DNA of 64,000 nucleotides from Bacteroidota bacterium (GTDB taxonomy: Bacteria > Bacteroidota > Ignavibacteria > Ignavibacteriales > Ignavibacteriaceae). The notes below the pieces were generated by a model. The model was not told the origin of the DNA, searched no databases, and was given only the letters and a program-made list of their open reading frames with translations. This document shows, piece after piece, positions 15,849-25,804 of the stretch; within the stretch, counting starts at the first letter, position 1; every line of letters begins with the position of its first letter. The stretch covers positions 62,001 through 126,000 of the forward strand of contig JAKAJV010000048.1 in the NCBI GenBank assembly GCA_021813585.1, written 5' to 3'. Made by a program: the position numbers and the translations under genes.

Positions 15849-17360
15849 TTATAAATTATATGTATAGCCGAAAACCAAATTGTTTAACGACTGGTACTTG
15901 TAATTTGTATTGCTCAGGTACTGGTCGTAATATTTTAAAATTCTAAGTTCGTAAGCCAGATCGAAATGCCCTCCGAAAATATTTAAGCTAAGCCCCGCAG
16001 TATAGCTGTCATAAGACGGGCCCCGGTCGGTAAAGGCAGCGCCGTCCGGGACGAACGGAACGCTAATGCTTCTGTAGCCTGCTAAAACGGAAATCATTTT
16101 TGAAGCCTTGAACTGAACGCCAAAGCGCAGTGCAGTTTGGTTTACCCACTGCCTGAATGTAGTATCGCCGCTTGCCAGATAGAATTTTGCTTTGCTGAAG
16201 GGAGCGGTTTCGTAATCGACGGAGAACAAGAATATATCGCTAGGCATAAAGTGAAGACCGAAGGTAAATACCGCAGGGTATTCAAACTTATCCGTACCTG
16301 CAGCATGCACTGATGAAGCGCCGGTCGTATCGGCATGAGCGGTTGTATAATCCCACTTCCTTTCCAGCGTGTACGGCAGGTCTACATTCACGCCGAAGCT
16401 GAAGCGGTCTAAATTAAGTATTGCACCGAGCGTAAAGTTAACGCCGCTGTAATCGGATGTACCGGAAGTTGAATTATTATCCAGCGCGTACCAGAATTTA
16501 AATCTGTTCTGATCGATCAAATGAAATTCGCCTACCCTGTTTAGATAAAGCTGGTCGTCGGTTTGCCCCCAAATAACTTTAGCCTTTGCACCTATGTTCA
16601 GAAATTCGGTAACTTGATAAGCAAGCGCAACAGACCCGTTATAGATGCTGCCGTTCCTTTCCCTAACGTATTTGTACCACTTTACAACTTCTGTATCTAG
16701 TCCGTTTGCCGGCGGCAGATAGCCGTACAGATAATCTCCTATATTGGGAGCCAGAAAAGAATTATTCCGGTCGTAATTCTGTATGTTGTACTGGATATTA
16801 AAGCCGGCAGAAACAACAAAATCTTCTTTAAATAATTTTACCGGCACAGCCAGAGCTATGTTATTCAGCTTAAAATTATTTCCGGTGCGCTGCCAGTTTG
16901 CTGCGTCTTTGCTGTAGGGGTCCTTACCCATAACGGGCAGGCTTACATTGTACTGCGTTGAGTCGGCTAAAAAATAATCCCACTGTCCATTGTTCTTGGG
17001 ATCGGGCACGTAAAGACCTTCCAGGTAAAAGGGCAGTGTAACAAACATACGGTCGGGTCTGTACTGCTGACTTTCCCTCCAGAGGTCGGAATTATAATTT
17101 GCCGAAGCGGTAATCTGGAAATGATCTATACCGTATAGCCCGGCAGGATTCCAGAACAAGGATGTTACATCGCCGGACATAGAAGTAAATGCACCGCCCA
17201 TTGCCAAAGCCTTAGCTCCCATATCTCCGGGATAATATAAACCCTGGAACGACAGGTTGTCTCCACGATGCTGTGGATACATGCGGCCCTGGAATGCCAG
17301 CAATAATAATATTGTTAGTAAAAGCGATGTTTGATAAAATCTTGTTGTAATTTTTTGCAT
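15849..17360 (-). CDS. OmpP1/FadL-PorV-like outer-membrane beta-barrel protein
   Basis: A 503-residue predicted outer-membrane barrel. It has a signal peptide (about 1-30) and then GDMGAKALAMGGAFTSMSGDVTSLFWNPAGL, the N-terminal hatch-type motif shared by FadL/OmpP1 and PorV proteins. Aromatic amphipathic strands follow, ending in FGYTYNL with alternate hydrophobics. The longer frame opens at 17465 inside the upstream PorV gene; 17360 is preferred because the signal peptide begins there. The gap to the PorV-like gene is 31 bases. The role could be passage of hydrophobic or oligomeric compounds, or T9SS accessory function; the sequence does not decide. It is longer than the three PorV-like proteins (about 320-355 residues). 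Confidence 0.7.
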   Translation of the reverse strand: MQKITTRFYQTSLLLTILLLLAFQGRMYPQHRGDNLSFQGLYYPGDMGAKALAMGGAFTSMSGDVTSLFWNPAGLYGIDHFQITASANYNSDLWRESQQYRPDRMFVTLPFYLEGLYVPDPKNNGQWDYFLADSTQYNVSLPVMGKDPYSKDAANWQRTGNNFKLNNIALAVPVKLFKEDFVVSAGFNIQYNIQNYDRNNSFLAPNIGDYLYGYLPPANGLDTEVVKWYKYVRERNGSIYNGSVALAYQVTEFLNIGAKAKVIWGQTDDQLYLNRVGEFHLIDQNRFKFWYALDNNSTSGTSDYSGVNFTLGAILNLDRFSFGVNVDLPYTLERKWDYTTAHADTTGASSVHAAGTDKFEYPAVFTFGLHFMPSDIFLFSVDYETAPFSKAKFYLASGDTTFRQWVNQTALRFGVQFKASKMISVLAGYRSISVPFVPDGAAFTDRGPSYDSYTAGLSLNIFGGHFDLAYELRILKYYDQYLSNTNYKYQSLNNLVFGYTYNL

Positions 17361-17391
17361 AGCTGTTAAGCTCCCACGTAAAGAATTCTTA

Positions 17392-18360
17392 CTATAAATC
17401 AAAGCCGATTGTAAACCGGTGGATATTTCCCAAATATGCGCCGTAATTAGTATATGAATAATCAACTCTGTACTTGTTATATTTCAACCCAAGGCCTGCG
17501 GTAACGCCCTGCTGGTCTCCGTTGAATTTATATCCGCCTCTCAAGAATACCAGGTCTTCAAAAGAGTATTCCAGACCGATGCTGTTCTGCTGATTAAAAT
17601 CGCGCGGCTGCGTAAGATCGAAAGTAAATAAGAGGCTCTGGCCCGGTATATTCATCAGCAGGGCATCGCCCGGAGAAAATAAATAGCCGGATATTCCGAT
17701 ATTAAAAGTCTGCGGAAGAGGATAGCTTGTATTCACATATTTAATCTGCGGTCCAAAGTTTCTTATTGATGCGGCTAACCGGATTGACCTGTAACCGGTG
17801 TTAAAAGTAAAGCCGCCGTCGAAGCAAATTATCCCTTTGCTCATAACTATCAGGTCTTCCCTGGCATACTTGGCCGTAAGCCCGAAAGCGAACTTATCGG
17901 TTAGATCTTTTGCGTAAGAAATACCGGCAACAAATTGGTACGGGCTTATAACCTGCCCGGTTAAACCCGGGTTGTAGTTATCACCTACAAAACCAAGCGC
18001 ATCAACACTTGTTACTTCTATGTCGCCTATGTTGGTATACATTCCCTGCAAGCCGATAGTGCCCCAATTTCCAACTGAATATGCAGCAGCGAAAGAATAA
18101 TGACTGATTCCGAAAAACCACTGTGTATAGCCGAGTGATAAATCCATATTCATTACCTTGGTTAATGCGGCGGGGTTCCAAAACACGGCTTCGGAATTAT
18201 CTACTACCGCACCGTAGGAGTCTCCCAGCGCGGTGCCGCGCGCACTTGTCATTACTTCTAAAAATTGAAACGAAGTAGTACCGACCTTGTTCTGCGCTAA
18301 GACGGATATATTTATAGAAAAAATTATTAAAGCTGCAATTAAGAATTTCTCTTTTAACAT
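17392..18360 (-). CDS. PorV/PorQ-like outer-membrane protein, module 1
   Basis: A 322-residue outer-membrane barrel. It has a signal peptide (1-22), the PorV-type N-terminus VGTTSFQFLEVMTSARGTALGDSYGAVVDNSEAVFWNPAAL, and a final strand ending GFDL. PorV is the T9SS shuttle that carries cargo proteins from the translocon to the attachment complex, by knowledge of the Porphyromonas and Flavobacterium systems. Here it is 25 bases downstream of a large T9SS-sorted protein and follows a TonB receptor, an arrangement repeated in blocks B and C. The likely meaning is a dedicated shuttle or partner for the neighbouring cargo, rather than the housekeeping PorV. Confidence 0.75.
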   Translation of the reverse strand: MLKEKFLIAALIIFSINISVLAQNKVGTTSFQFLEVMTSARGTALGDSYGAVVDNSEAVFWNPAALTKVMNMDLSLGYTQWFFGISHYSFAAAYSVGNWGTIGLQGMYTNIGDIEVTSVDALGFVGDNYNPGLTGQVISPYQFVAGISYAKDLTDKFAFGLTAKYAREDLIVMSKGIICFDGGFTFNTGYRSIRLAASIRNFGPQIKYVNTSYPLPQTFNIGISGYLFSPGDALLMNIPGQSLLFTFDLTQPRDFNQQNSIGLEYSFEDLVFLRGGYKFNGDQQGVTAGLGLKYNKYRVDYSYTNYGAYLGNIHRFTIGFDL

Positions 18361-18385
18361 GGTATTTGTTCTTCCAAGTTATAAT

Positions 18386-20641
18386 TTATTTAATTACTAT
18401 AAATTTACCCGAAGATGATGTACCATCGGGAGCCGTAACTACAAAGAAGTATATGCCAGATGCCAGCGATTGATTGTTGCTTGTTATCTGGTACCACTCG
18501 GTATCGGAATACGTCGGCGCATTATGCTGGATTGTTTGGACAAGATGCCCGTTGTACGAAAAGATTCTGATGGTGCAGCTCTTAGGTAATCCGTAAAAGC
18601 CGATTACATTGGACGCGTTGGGTATTCCTTTAAAGCCGGAGCTTACAATAAACGGATTGGGCACCACATAAACCTTACCCAATTTGTCTACCGCACCAAG
18701 ATCTTTTTTAATTAAGGTAATATTTGTCCGCCCGCTCATATTTCCGTGCTCATCCACAGAGGTAACACTGTAAAACCTGCTGTCTCCTACTTTGAAAGAA
18801 GTGGTAGTGTCAATGTATTCGTAGTCGCCGTCGCTGTTTATATATTTGGGTTCGTCTTTGTTTATTGATGCGACCAGAGTCCACGGCCCCATTGCGGATG
18901 TACTTCTATAAATATTAAACTTCGCAAGCTGTCCCATTAATCTCGGCGCGCTAAAACTCTCTACATCCTTCGTCCAATTAATTTTAGTATCGGCTTTATC
19001 CGTATTAGAGACTTCAATTGCCGGTGCCGGAAACGGGATAGGAATTTTATAACTGCCGGTTCTGGGATTATTTTCCGGCCAAACCGGTAATGCAGGCTCG
19101 TGCCCTAAATAGGCAGTAAAAGCTTTATCGGCAACCTGCGTTACGTTCTTTACATCGGAGTTAACGTAATCAGGATATCCGAAATCCTTAAGATAATCGT
19201 TGGTAACCTTCTGGCCGTTGATTGTAATAGGAATATTAAAAGAAGGATTAGTAGACCATTCGGCAATAGTCTGCCCGCCTTCAACAGAGTCACCGGGTTG
19301 AGCGCCGTAGCCGACAACTTCGGCTAGAGCGAATTTTAATGTATCTCCCATGTGCAGTGTATAAGGCCCGAAGACAGTATGCTTTTGTCCTGCATCTGCG
19401 CTTTGCCTGTAAGGATAGGCAGCTCTTCCTATCCATGAATATCCATCCGGCGCTTTGGGCGGGTTGGGCCAGGTCGTACTAGTCGGGCTGTAAACGCCGC
19501 TCCATCTCGAAGAAGGATTCATTACGTTAAGCATTTCTTTTTGTGAATTTGTGTTGCCGGTGCTTACCTTGTTAGACCAAGGCTGAAGTATATGGTGGTT
19601 TGCATCCAACTCGTAATACACACCCTGAGAAGACCTCAGTTCCTGTATAGCTTCCGATTCGTTCAACAGGGTATCTGTTGGATCGACATAGGCCAGGTGA
19701 GTTGTATCGTACTGTAGTATGCAATATCCCGGGGCTTGAGGGCTGTTTAATCCGCCGCCGTTTTCACCAGTCTGGGCATTGTGTAAAAAAAGATTCGGAT
19801 CCGGCTCGGGTTTAAACGGCAATGTAGCGTCGCCGTTCGTTCTAAGGTTCATATTATATGTAAGCCAATACCTGGCATCCCAAAAATTATTCTGGTCGCC
19901 CCTGTAAATGCCGCCCTCATATTTCCAGTTGCCGTACTCGCGCTGGTACCCGTACATTGAAGGTGCAAAGCCGTATTGGAAAGCAATCATTACATCCTTC
20001 AGCGTGCCGGTGCGTCCCAGAGCTTCTACAATCCCGGTTGTATCCCCGTCGTATACAAAAGTATATTCATAGATAATCATATCGTCATAATCGGGATAGC
20101 TCCACTGGCGGGATACCCTTGTAACAGTTATTCCAACCGATGAAGCCCACTTTGCGGTTATTATTTGTTCGGCTTCATCCGGGTTGTAATTGGAATTCAA
20201 TTTACCATTCGGCAGAACAGGATAATTATCGATCTTTGTAATTGAGATAGGAAAGCTCCATCTGCCGTAAGCAACTTCGGGCTGGCTGGCGCCTACACCG
20301 CCGCACATTGCAAACAGCCTGTTGCTATAGCCAGGCTTTCCATCGGGGTTTGCAGCAATATAAACTCCGGCTCCTAAAATATTTTGCTGTCCGCTATATT
20401 CGGTACCGTTCAGTATAACATGCGAATTGCCCGGCCATTCAAATAAAGGCACATCGGTTTTTTCCCCCTGCGCGCCGGTCTGCCATGCCCTGCCTATTTC
20501 ACCGGTGTTGAATTCCGTTTCGTGCAGCATACCCCTGTCGTGTACTTCATATTCTCTGGCTTGCTGTGCAAGAACGAAATTCGATATTAAGAACAGAAAC
20601 GAAACCAGAAACGGAACATTAACAAAATATATTTTTTTCAT
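18386..20641 (-). CDS. Large T9SS-sorted surface protein partnered with TonB receptor, module 1
   Basis: A 751-residue secreted protein of unknown function. The signal peptide is at 1-26 (MKKIYFVNVPFL...). A long N-terminal domain (about 30-560) is rich in Trp, Tyr and Gly and has no known catalytic motif. A fibronectin-III-like segment (about 570-665, IYRSTSAMGPWTLVASI...YSVTSVDEHGN) is followed by a C-terminal sorting domain of the VPNPF type (VYVVPNPFIVSSGF to KFIVIK). It has the same layout as the proteins at 28891 and 40026. The start at 20641 is preferred over 20677 because AGAGG lies 7 bases before it. It sits between a TonB receptor (48-base gap) and a PorV-like gene. A SusD-like capture role is only a hypothesis. 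Confidence 0.75.
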   Translation of the reverse strand: MKKIYFVNVPFLVSFLFLISNFVLAQQAREYEVHDRGMLHETEFNTGEIGRAWQTGAQGEKTDVPLFEWPGNSHVILNGTEYSGQQNILGAGVYIAANPDGKPGYSNRLFAMCGGVGASQPEVAYGRWSFPISITKIDNYPVLPNGKLNSNYNPDEAEQIITAKWASSVGITVTRVSRQWSYPDYDDMIIYEYTFVYDGDTTGIVEALGRTGTLKDVMIAFQYGFAPSMYGYQREYGNWKYEGGIYRGDQNNFWDARYWLTYNMNLRTNGDATLPFKPEPDPNLFLHNAQTGENGGGLNSPQAPGYCILQYDTTHLAYVDPTDTLLNESEAIQELRSSQGVYYELDANHHILQPWSNKVSTGNTNSQKEMLNVMNPSSRWSGVYSPTSTTWPNPPKAPDGYSWIGRAAYPYRQSADAGQKHTVFGPYTLHMGDTLKFALAEVVGYGAQPGDSVEGGQTIAEWSTNPSFNIPITINGQKVTNDYLKDFGYPDYVNSDVKNVTQVADKAFTAYLGHEPALPVWPENNPRTGSYKIPIPFPAPAIEVSNTDKADTKINWTKDVESFSAPRLMGQLAKFNIYRSTSAMGPWTLVASINKDEPKYINSDGDYEYIDTTTSFKVGDSRFYSVTSVDEHGNMSGRTNITLIKKDLGAVDKLGKVYVVPNPFIVSSGFKGIPNASNVIGFYGLPKSCTIRIFSYNGHLVQTIQHNAPTYSDTEWYQITSNNQSLASGIYFFVVTAPDGTSSSGKFIVIK

Positions 20642-20689
20642 GATTCGCCTCTTACTGCAATTTCTTAAACTTTTCATATAGCCGCTGTT

Positions 20690-23608
20690 TTAGAATTTGT
20701 AAATTAAGCCAACTCTAAAGTGCATCGGCTCGTTGGAAATTAAATTTGCTGCCTGGCTTAAATAGTACGGCGGATACTGATCGTAAATTAATACGCCCCT
20801 GCCGGACTGCTCATAGTTTTGGAGATTGGCCTGGTTATTAAAACTTGTGGCGCTATATGCAAAAATTCTAGAATAACTATAGGTAAATTGATTTAATAGG
20901 TTATAACCTTCTAGATAAACCGTAAGATTGCTGGAATTGAACGAGAAGCTTTTCTGTACCCTAGCTCTCAGGTCTCTCTCCGTGGGAGTTCTCATGGAAA
21001 ATAATTCTCCGGCTGCGCCTGCAACTACCGGAGTATATGGTCGCCCAGAATAGATTTTAAAGGTTAAACTGAAATTCATATTTTCAAGCGGATGGACACC
21101 CAAGATTTTAACCCCGCCTTTGTTAAATATTTTGTAAGTTAAATTAAGCACCGCCGAATGTGTTCTGTCGTAATCAAGATAAACATCCTGCGGAGAAGGA
21201 AGAACCACCGAGTCCGCACCGGAACCGGCAGTTCTTTCAATATAAGTTACAGGCGCATTTAGATCGTTACTGCTTTTACCGGTTGAAGAGCCGTAGTTGT
21301 AATTTATATAACCCTGCAGCGGTCCATCCGATTTTTCGATATTAACATGAAAGCCTTTTATATCCGCATAATCCCTGTTGGCATAAGTTTGATACGCTGC
21401 TTTATTAGCATCAACATAAAAAGCCGACTCAACCAGATCCACAACATTTTTATAATAAGCGCTTACATCCAGCCTTATGCCGAACGGCAGAGCAGTTTCC
21501 ACACCCACATCGTATGCCTGGGTATTTTCCGGCCTTAAGCGGGGATTGCCGAGAATGTTGATTGCGTTTTGTCTGTCGATCTGATTGTAAAAAACTTCGT
21601 CAAAGCTCGGCCTCTGTGTAAAGGTTCCATAGTTCAAGTGGAAAACCGCAGAGGTGGAAAGAGGAAACGATATGCCAATTCTCGGCTGAAGTCTCGTATA
21701 TAATTTTGTTTTCGATTTTGCCGCCAGAGCAGGGTTATAATACTGGCTGCCCTGGGCCGATGGATCAAAATCGGGATTCCTTAACGGAGAAAAAATATCG
21801 GAATAATAGCTGGTATTGAAGTTATAGAAATCGTACCTTAAACCGATATTGGCTATAAATCCTTCGAACTCCATTTTATCCTGAATGTATAAAGCACCTT
21901 CATAAGGGAAAGCATCGAATGCCAGCTTTCTATACGATCCCGGATCGGAAACATTAACGTCTTGGTCCACGTTAAGATCGTAATAAGAAAACTGAATTCC
22001 CGATTTAAGCAAATTCCATTTGTTAATTTGAGAAGTTAAGTTCCCGTCTACGTTGTATGTAGTAGTTATTGTGGTGCCGTAGTCGTTGTTTATTCTGCCT
22101 GCCTGCTGGTTCGCCGGATCGGTATAGTTAACCCAGTTAAGATATAAATTTGAATAATCGTTTGTAAACTGACCGGGTAGAAGCAAATCGACATTGGTTC
22201 TGGAATAAACATAGAACAGGTTAGCTTTAAAATTTAGTATTGTAGCCTGATTAAAAATATGCGTCCAATCCAGTCCGTATTGACTTGTAGTCTGCAGCTG
22301 CTGAGAGACGCTTAAAGTTCTGTCCCACAGCCATTGGTACCAGTTGCTGCTGAAGTAGTTATCGAGCTGGTTGTCGTAGGTAAACCTAAAAGTAAATTTA
22401 TCTTCGGTACTTTTTTGGAAAGTTAATGTTCCTATGGCTTGTCTTTCAACATCGGGATGGGTAGTGGGTACATCTGGATTGGTAACCTCCTGCCTGGCAG
22501 CCACAAACATTTTAACATACTTAGTAAGAGGTCCCCCAACGGAAAAATCCAAGCGGTAATCAACCGTATTGTTATACTGAAGGCCAACGCTTCTCATTGC
22601 TTCCAGCCAGGACATCTGTCCAAGCCTTGCAATTCTTAAAGAATCTTGCGCAGTATAGATATATCCATTTTTTGGCGCCGGCAGATAAACTCCGCCAAAG
22701 CCGTAGCCGGCATCCCAAAGAGGGCGCCCCGGCTGAGTGGGATTTTCTGCCAGCCATGAATTAAGATTAATTAATGTATTGTAGTAATAAACATTGCCGG
22801 GGGAATACGGGCTGCCGTACCAGGTCTTATAATACGGGAGTGAACCCGAAACCTGGGCCGAAGTTTCCCATTTATTTCCTCCTTCTTTTGGAATCATATT
22901 TACTACACCAGACTGAGCATTGCCGTATTCGGCGCTAAAGCCGCTGGTATAAACTTCTACTTCCTGCAAGCCTGTGGTGATGGGACTGAATGCGCGGGAA
23001 TTATCTAAAGGATTATTTATTGGTGCGCCGCCGATAAGATAAAGTGATTCGCCGATACGTCCGCCCCGGAAATGGTCATCAACTACATCTGCCTGAAGTT
23101 CAAGTATGTCTGTTAAGTTTGCTACTCCTGCCATGGTCTGCAAATTTTCAGTATTATAAACTTGTTTTGTAGCAGTCAAATCTTCTTCAAGCTTTTGCGG
23201 GCTGTATGCAGTAACCACTACGCTCTCGGCTTGGTATGCTTTGGAGCTTAATTTAAAATCGAGCCGGGTAGTCTTATCAACTTCTACCTGAACTTGTTTA
23301 ATAATTTCAGTATTATATCCTACGTACGATACTTGTACCACATACAAACCGGGAGAAATATTTAAGATAAAATAATCACCGTTAAAATCCGTAGCAGCAC
23401 CCATCAGGTGAGAAAGTTTTTGTTCGCTTCCTTCAACAATTCTGGCAGTTATAACAACATTAGCCCCTATCAACGCTTCCCCGGTTTGTTTGTCGATTAC
23501 TCTACCGGCAATTTTTCCTGTCTCCCCGCCGTAAATTATACTGGAGACAAAACCAAAGAATATTAATAGAACTAAAAAAAAAGATTTTCTTATAGATGAG
23601 TGATTCAT
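20690..23608 (-). CDS. TonB-dependent receptor with carboxypeptidase-D-like N-domain, module 1
   Basis: A 972-residue outer-membrane receptor. Signal peptide about 1-27; CarboxypepD_reg-like domain 31-115 (GKIAGRVIDKQTGEALIGAN...GDYFILNISPGLY); plug about 140-250 (GFSAEYGNAQSGVVNMIPKEGG); then a 22-strand-type barrel ending MHFRVGLIYKF. By family knowledge it imports oligosaccharides or other large ligands using TonB energy. It resembles SusC in its N-terminal extension but there is no SusD gene. It heads a collinear minus-strand set that runs into the PL6, PL17 and KdgF genes, so an alginate oligomer is the likely substrate. A promoter candidate lies about 340 bases upstream. Confidence 0.88.
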   Translation of the reverse strand: MNHSSIRKSFFLVLLIFFGFVSSIIYGGETGKIAGRVIDKQTGEALIGANVVITARIVEGSEQKLSHLMGAATDFNGDYFILNISPGLYVVQVSYVGYNTEIIKQVQVEVDKTTRLDFKLSSKAYQAESVVVTAYSPQKLEEDLTATKQVYNTENLQTMAGVANLTDILELQADVVDDHFRGGRIGESLYLIGGAPINNPLDNSRAFSPITTGLQEVEVYTSGFSAEYGNAQSGVVNMIPKEGGNKWETSAQVSGSLPYYKTWYGSPYSPGNVYYYNTLINLNSWLAENPTQPGRPLWDAGYGFGGVYLPAPKNGYIYTAQDSLRIARLGQMSWLEAMRSVGLQYNNTVDYRLDFSVGGPLTKYVKMFVAARQEVTNPDVPTTHPDVERQAIGTLTFQKSTEDKFTFRFTYDNQLDNYFSSNWYQWLWDRTLSVSQQLQTTSQYGLDWTHIFNQATILNFKANLFYVYSRTNVDLLLPGQFTNDYSNLYLNWVNYTDPANQQAGRINNDYGTTITTTYNVDGNLTSQINKWNLLKSGIQFSYYDLNVDQDVNVSDPGSYRKLAFDAFPYEGALYIQDKMEFEGFIANIGLRYDFYNFNTSYYSDIFSPLRNPDFDPSAQGSQYYNPALAAKSKTKLYTRLQPRIGISFPLSTSAVFHLNYGTFTQRPSFDEVFYNQIDRQNAINILGNPRLRPENTQAYDVGVETALPFGIRLDVSAYYKNVVDLVESAFYVDANKAAYQTYANRDYADIKGFHVNIEKSDGPLQGYINYNYGSSTGKSSNDLNAPVTYIERTAGSGADSVVLPSPQDVYLDYDRTHSAVLNLTYKIFNKGGVKILGVHPLENMNFSLTFKIYSGRPYTPVVAGAAGELFSMRTPTERDLRARVQKSFSFNSSNLTVYLEGYNLLNQFTYSYSRIFAYSATSFNNQANLQNYEQSGRGVLIYDQYPPYYLSQAANLISNEPMHFRVGLIYKF

Positions 23609-23943
23609 AAATTAACTCCATACCGGTAAATAATTACTGTACGAAAGCAGCTTATTAGAGGAAGTAAATTATTAGTATAAATTTGTCTTAAGCCTTTGTA
23701 AAAAGTTAGATACTGAAATGATAATTTTTTTTGCTTCATTTTTGATGCTTTTAATTATTAAATATTCCCAAACTCCCATTTCCTTTAATCTCTTCAGCAT
23801 CCAATCAATAATTCCTATCCCGATTTAATTATTACTCCTGTTTGTATCAAATCAAATCTGATGCAAGGAATACGGAAGTAAAATAAGTACCAAAGAAATT
23901 TGTTCACAATTTTTAGCAGCGAACAAATTATTACGGAGGTAAC

Positions 23944-23973
23944 AAAATTATTTCAAAAAACTTGTATGACAAC
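23944..23973 (-). promoter_or_regulatory. Candidate Bacteroidetes-type promoter for the module 1 operon
   Basis: On the minus strand, TTG (23973-23971), 19 bases, then TAATTTTG (23951-23944), a full match to TAnnTTTG with standard spacing. It would leave an untranslated leader of about 330 bases before the TonB receptor gene. Confidence 0.4.
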
Positions 23974-24192
23974 TGACATAATATATATTTTTTACTCAGA
24001 GATGTCAAGAAAAAATTTTGAAAAAGGAAGACAAATAGATCGAATTATTACATTAACTCATTTATAATAGTGTAAATATAGAATTCACCAGAGCTAAAAA
24101 TTTTTTAATTAATCAAAGTAAACAACTGCCGGGCGTCAAAAGTATTCGTTTGAGAATGAAGTTAGGGCACGGATAAATTAAATTTGTTTAGC

Positions 24193-24222
24193 TTGACAAG
24201 ATAACTTAAGTGTATTAATTTG
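24193..24222 (+). promoter_or_regulatory. Candidate promoter for the module 2 operon
   Basis: TTGACA at 24193-24198 is followed by TTAATTTG at 24215-24222, with 19 bases between TTG and the -7 element. The latter matches TAnnTTTG at 7 of 8 positions. It lies about 460 bases before the PorV-like gene. Confidence 0.3.
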
Positions 24223-24682
24223 CCCCTTGTATTTTATTAGAGTAAAAATCTTTAAATGGGAATATGCTTTTATATATCAGCAACAAATCTAAAATATATT
24301 ATTACCTGAACCGATTAAAGTTTCCCCTGCAATTACTGAAAAGCTTATTCTTAATTGAAAATTTTTCCTAAGATGATTCATGATGTCTTTTAATTGACAT
24401 TTTTGCCAGGTTGTTCGAACTAACTGTAGTTAGATTTTTAAAAAAAAGTTAATTATTAAAATCAGTATTAAAAGGGCGAGTCGTGTTTCTGCATCCTGAA
24501 TTCATAATGCGGTATGGTTATACGCCATGCTCGAGAGATAATCGAACCGATTACGGCATGCATAGAATTTCCATTAGACACCGGCAAATAATAGAATTTA
24601 TAGCCCGCACATTATTTTTTGAACTTTCCACTCTATCTACTATTAAGAATAAAAAGAAATGAAAGGAGAAGCAGTATCTCTT

Positions 24683-25744
24683 ATGATAAAAATTAATACC
24701 ACTGATCTAATTTCAAAACGATTCCTACCGGTTCTCTTATTATTGATTATCGTTCAGATCATTTGCGTACCGTCATCATATTCTCAAGTAAAGCTTGCAC
24801 AGACAGGATTCGGCTTTCTTGATGTAAGTACCGATGCCCGGGCAACGGGAATGGGTGAGGCAGTAACAACAATCGGCGGCATTACTACCTCTATGTTTTA
24901 CAATCCGGCCGGAATTGCCGGGATGAACTCAATGGTTGAGGCGGCAGTAAGCCAGATGAAATGGATCGCCGATATAAATTATTATTCCGGTTCAGTAGCC
25001 TATTCCCCATTCGACGGGAAATATGGAGTACTTGGCCTCGATTTTATCAGGGTCAACTACGGACATTTCAATTTTACAAGTGTTGCAAACAATGAGCAGG
25101 GATTTGTCGATATCTCCGGATATCCCGAACCATATGCTTTTGCCGTGCAGTTAGTTTACGGCAAGGCGCTGTCAGAGGAATTTTCCGTGGGCGGCAGAAT
25201 AAAATACGCGAACCAAAATCTCGGTAACAGTCAAGTTCCGGTATATAACCAGGTAATTAAAGATTCAGTACTTACTACCGATACTTCCTACGTAATTAAA
25301 AACTATTCATTGAATGTCTTGGCATTTGATTTCGGAACAATATATAAGACCGGACTGAAAAGCCTGGCTTTCGGAATGTCTATAAGTAATTTCTCAAGGG
25401 AAATTGCATATGAGCGTGAGAGCTTCCAGCTCCCTCTCACTTTCCGGTTCGGTATATCAATGAATGTTATGGATTTTGTACCGAGTATGTCCGAAAATAA
25501 TTCTCTGCTCCTATCCATAGATGCTGTTCATCCGCGTTCATATTCGGAGTTTCTCAATATAGGCGGCGAGTATATTTTTATGAATACCTTTGCTCTTCGT
25601 GCCGGTTACGTAACCAAACAGGACGACTATGGCTTAACCCTAGGCTTAGGTATTACTAAATTCGGCTTCGCTTTCAATTATTCCTATACGCCGCATAAGG
25701 TCTTTAATAATATTCAAAGATTCTCATTTAGTTTCTCGTTATAA
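24683..25744 (+). CDS. PorV/PorQ-like outer-membrane protein, module 2
   Basis: A 353-residue barrel. The signal peptide spans about 1-35 and ends SSYSQ. The PorV-like motif FGFLDVSTDARATGMGEAVTTIGGITTSMFYNPAGIAGM follows, and the final strand is RFSFSFSL. The frame opens at 24659, but 24683 gives a normal signal peptide and has AAGGAG upstream (14-base spacing, a little long), so it is preferred. Unlike modules 1 and 3, here the PorV-like gene comes first and the TonB receptor follows after about 60 bases. Likely partner of the T9SS protein two genes downstream. Confidence 0.75.
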   Translation: MIKINTTDLISKRFLPVLLLLIIVQIICVPSSYSQVKLAQTGFGFLDVSTDARATGMGEAVTTIGGITTSMFYNPAGIAGMNSMVEAAVSQMKWIADINYYSGSVAYSPFDGKYGVLGLDFIRVNYGHFNFTSVANNEQGFVDISGYPEPYAFAVQLVYGKALSEEFSVGGRIKYANQNLGNSQVPVYNQVIKDSVLTTDTSYVIKNYSLNVLAFDFGTIYKTGLKSLAFGMSISNFSREIAYERESFQLPLTFRFGISMNVMDFVPSMSENNSLLLSIDAVHPRSYSEFLNIGGEYIFMNTFALRAGYVTKQDDYGLTLGLGITKFGFAFNYSYTPHKVFNNIQRFSFSFSL

Positions 25745-25804
25745 TCACTGTTCCAACATAAGGAACATGTTTTTTGAGTGCTATACATTAAGAGGAGATT
25801 AAAA

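Larger units (their letters stand above)
23609..24682. other. Long AT-rich divergent intergenic region
   Basis: About 1.07 kb separates the divergent module 1 and module 2 operons. No convincing coding frame was found. It contains the two promoter candidates listed separately, a small dyad CTAACTGTAGTTAG at 24420-24433 and a weak hairpin GATGTC...GACAT near 24383-24400. The length is far above the usual gaps here and suggests long leaders, regulator sites or an undetected small RNA; none can be proved from sequence. Confidence 0.5.
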
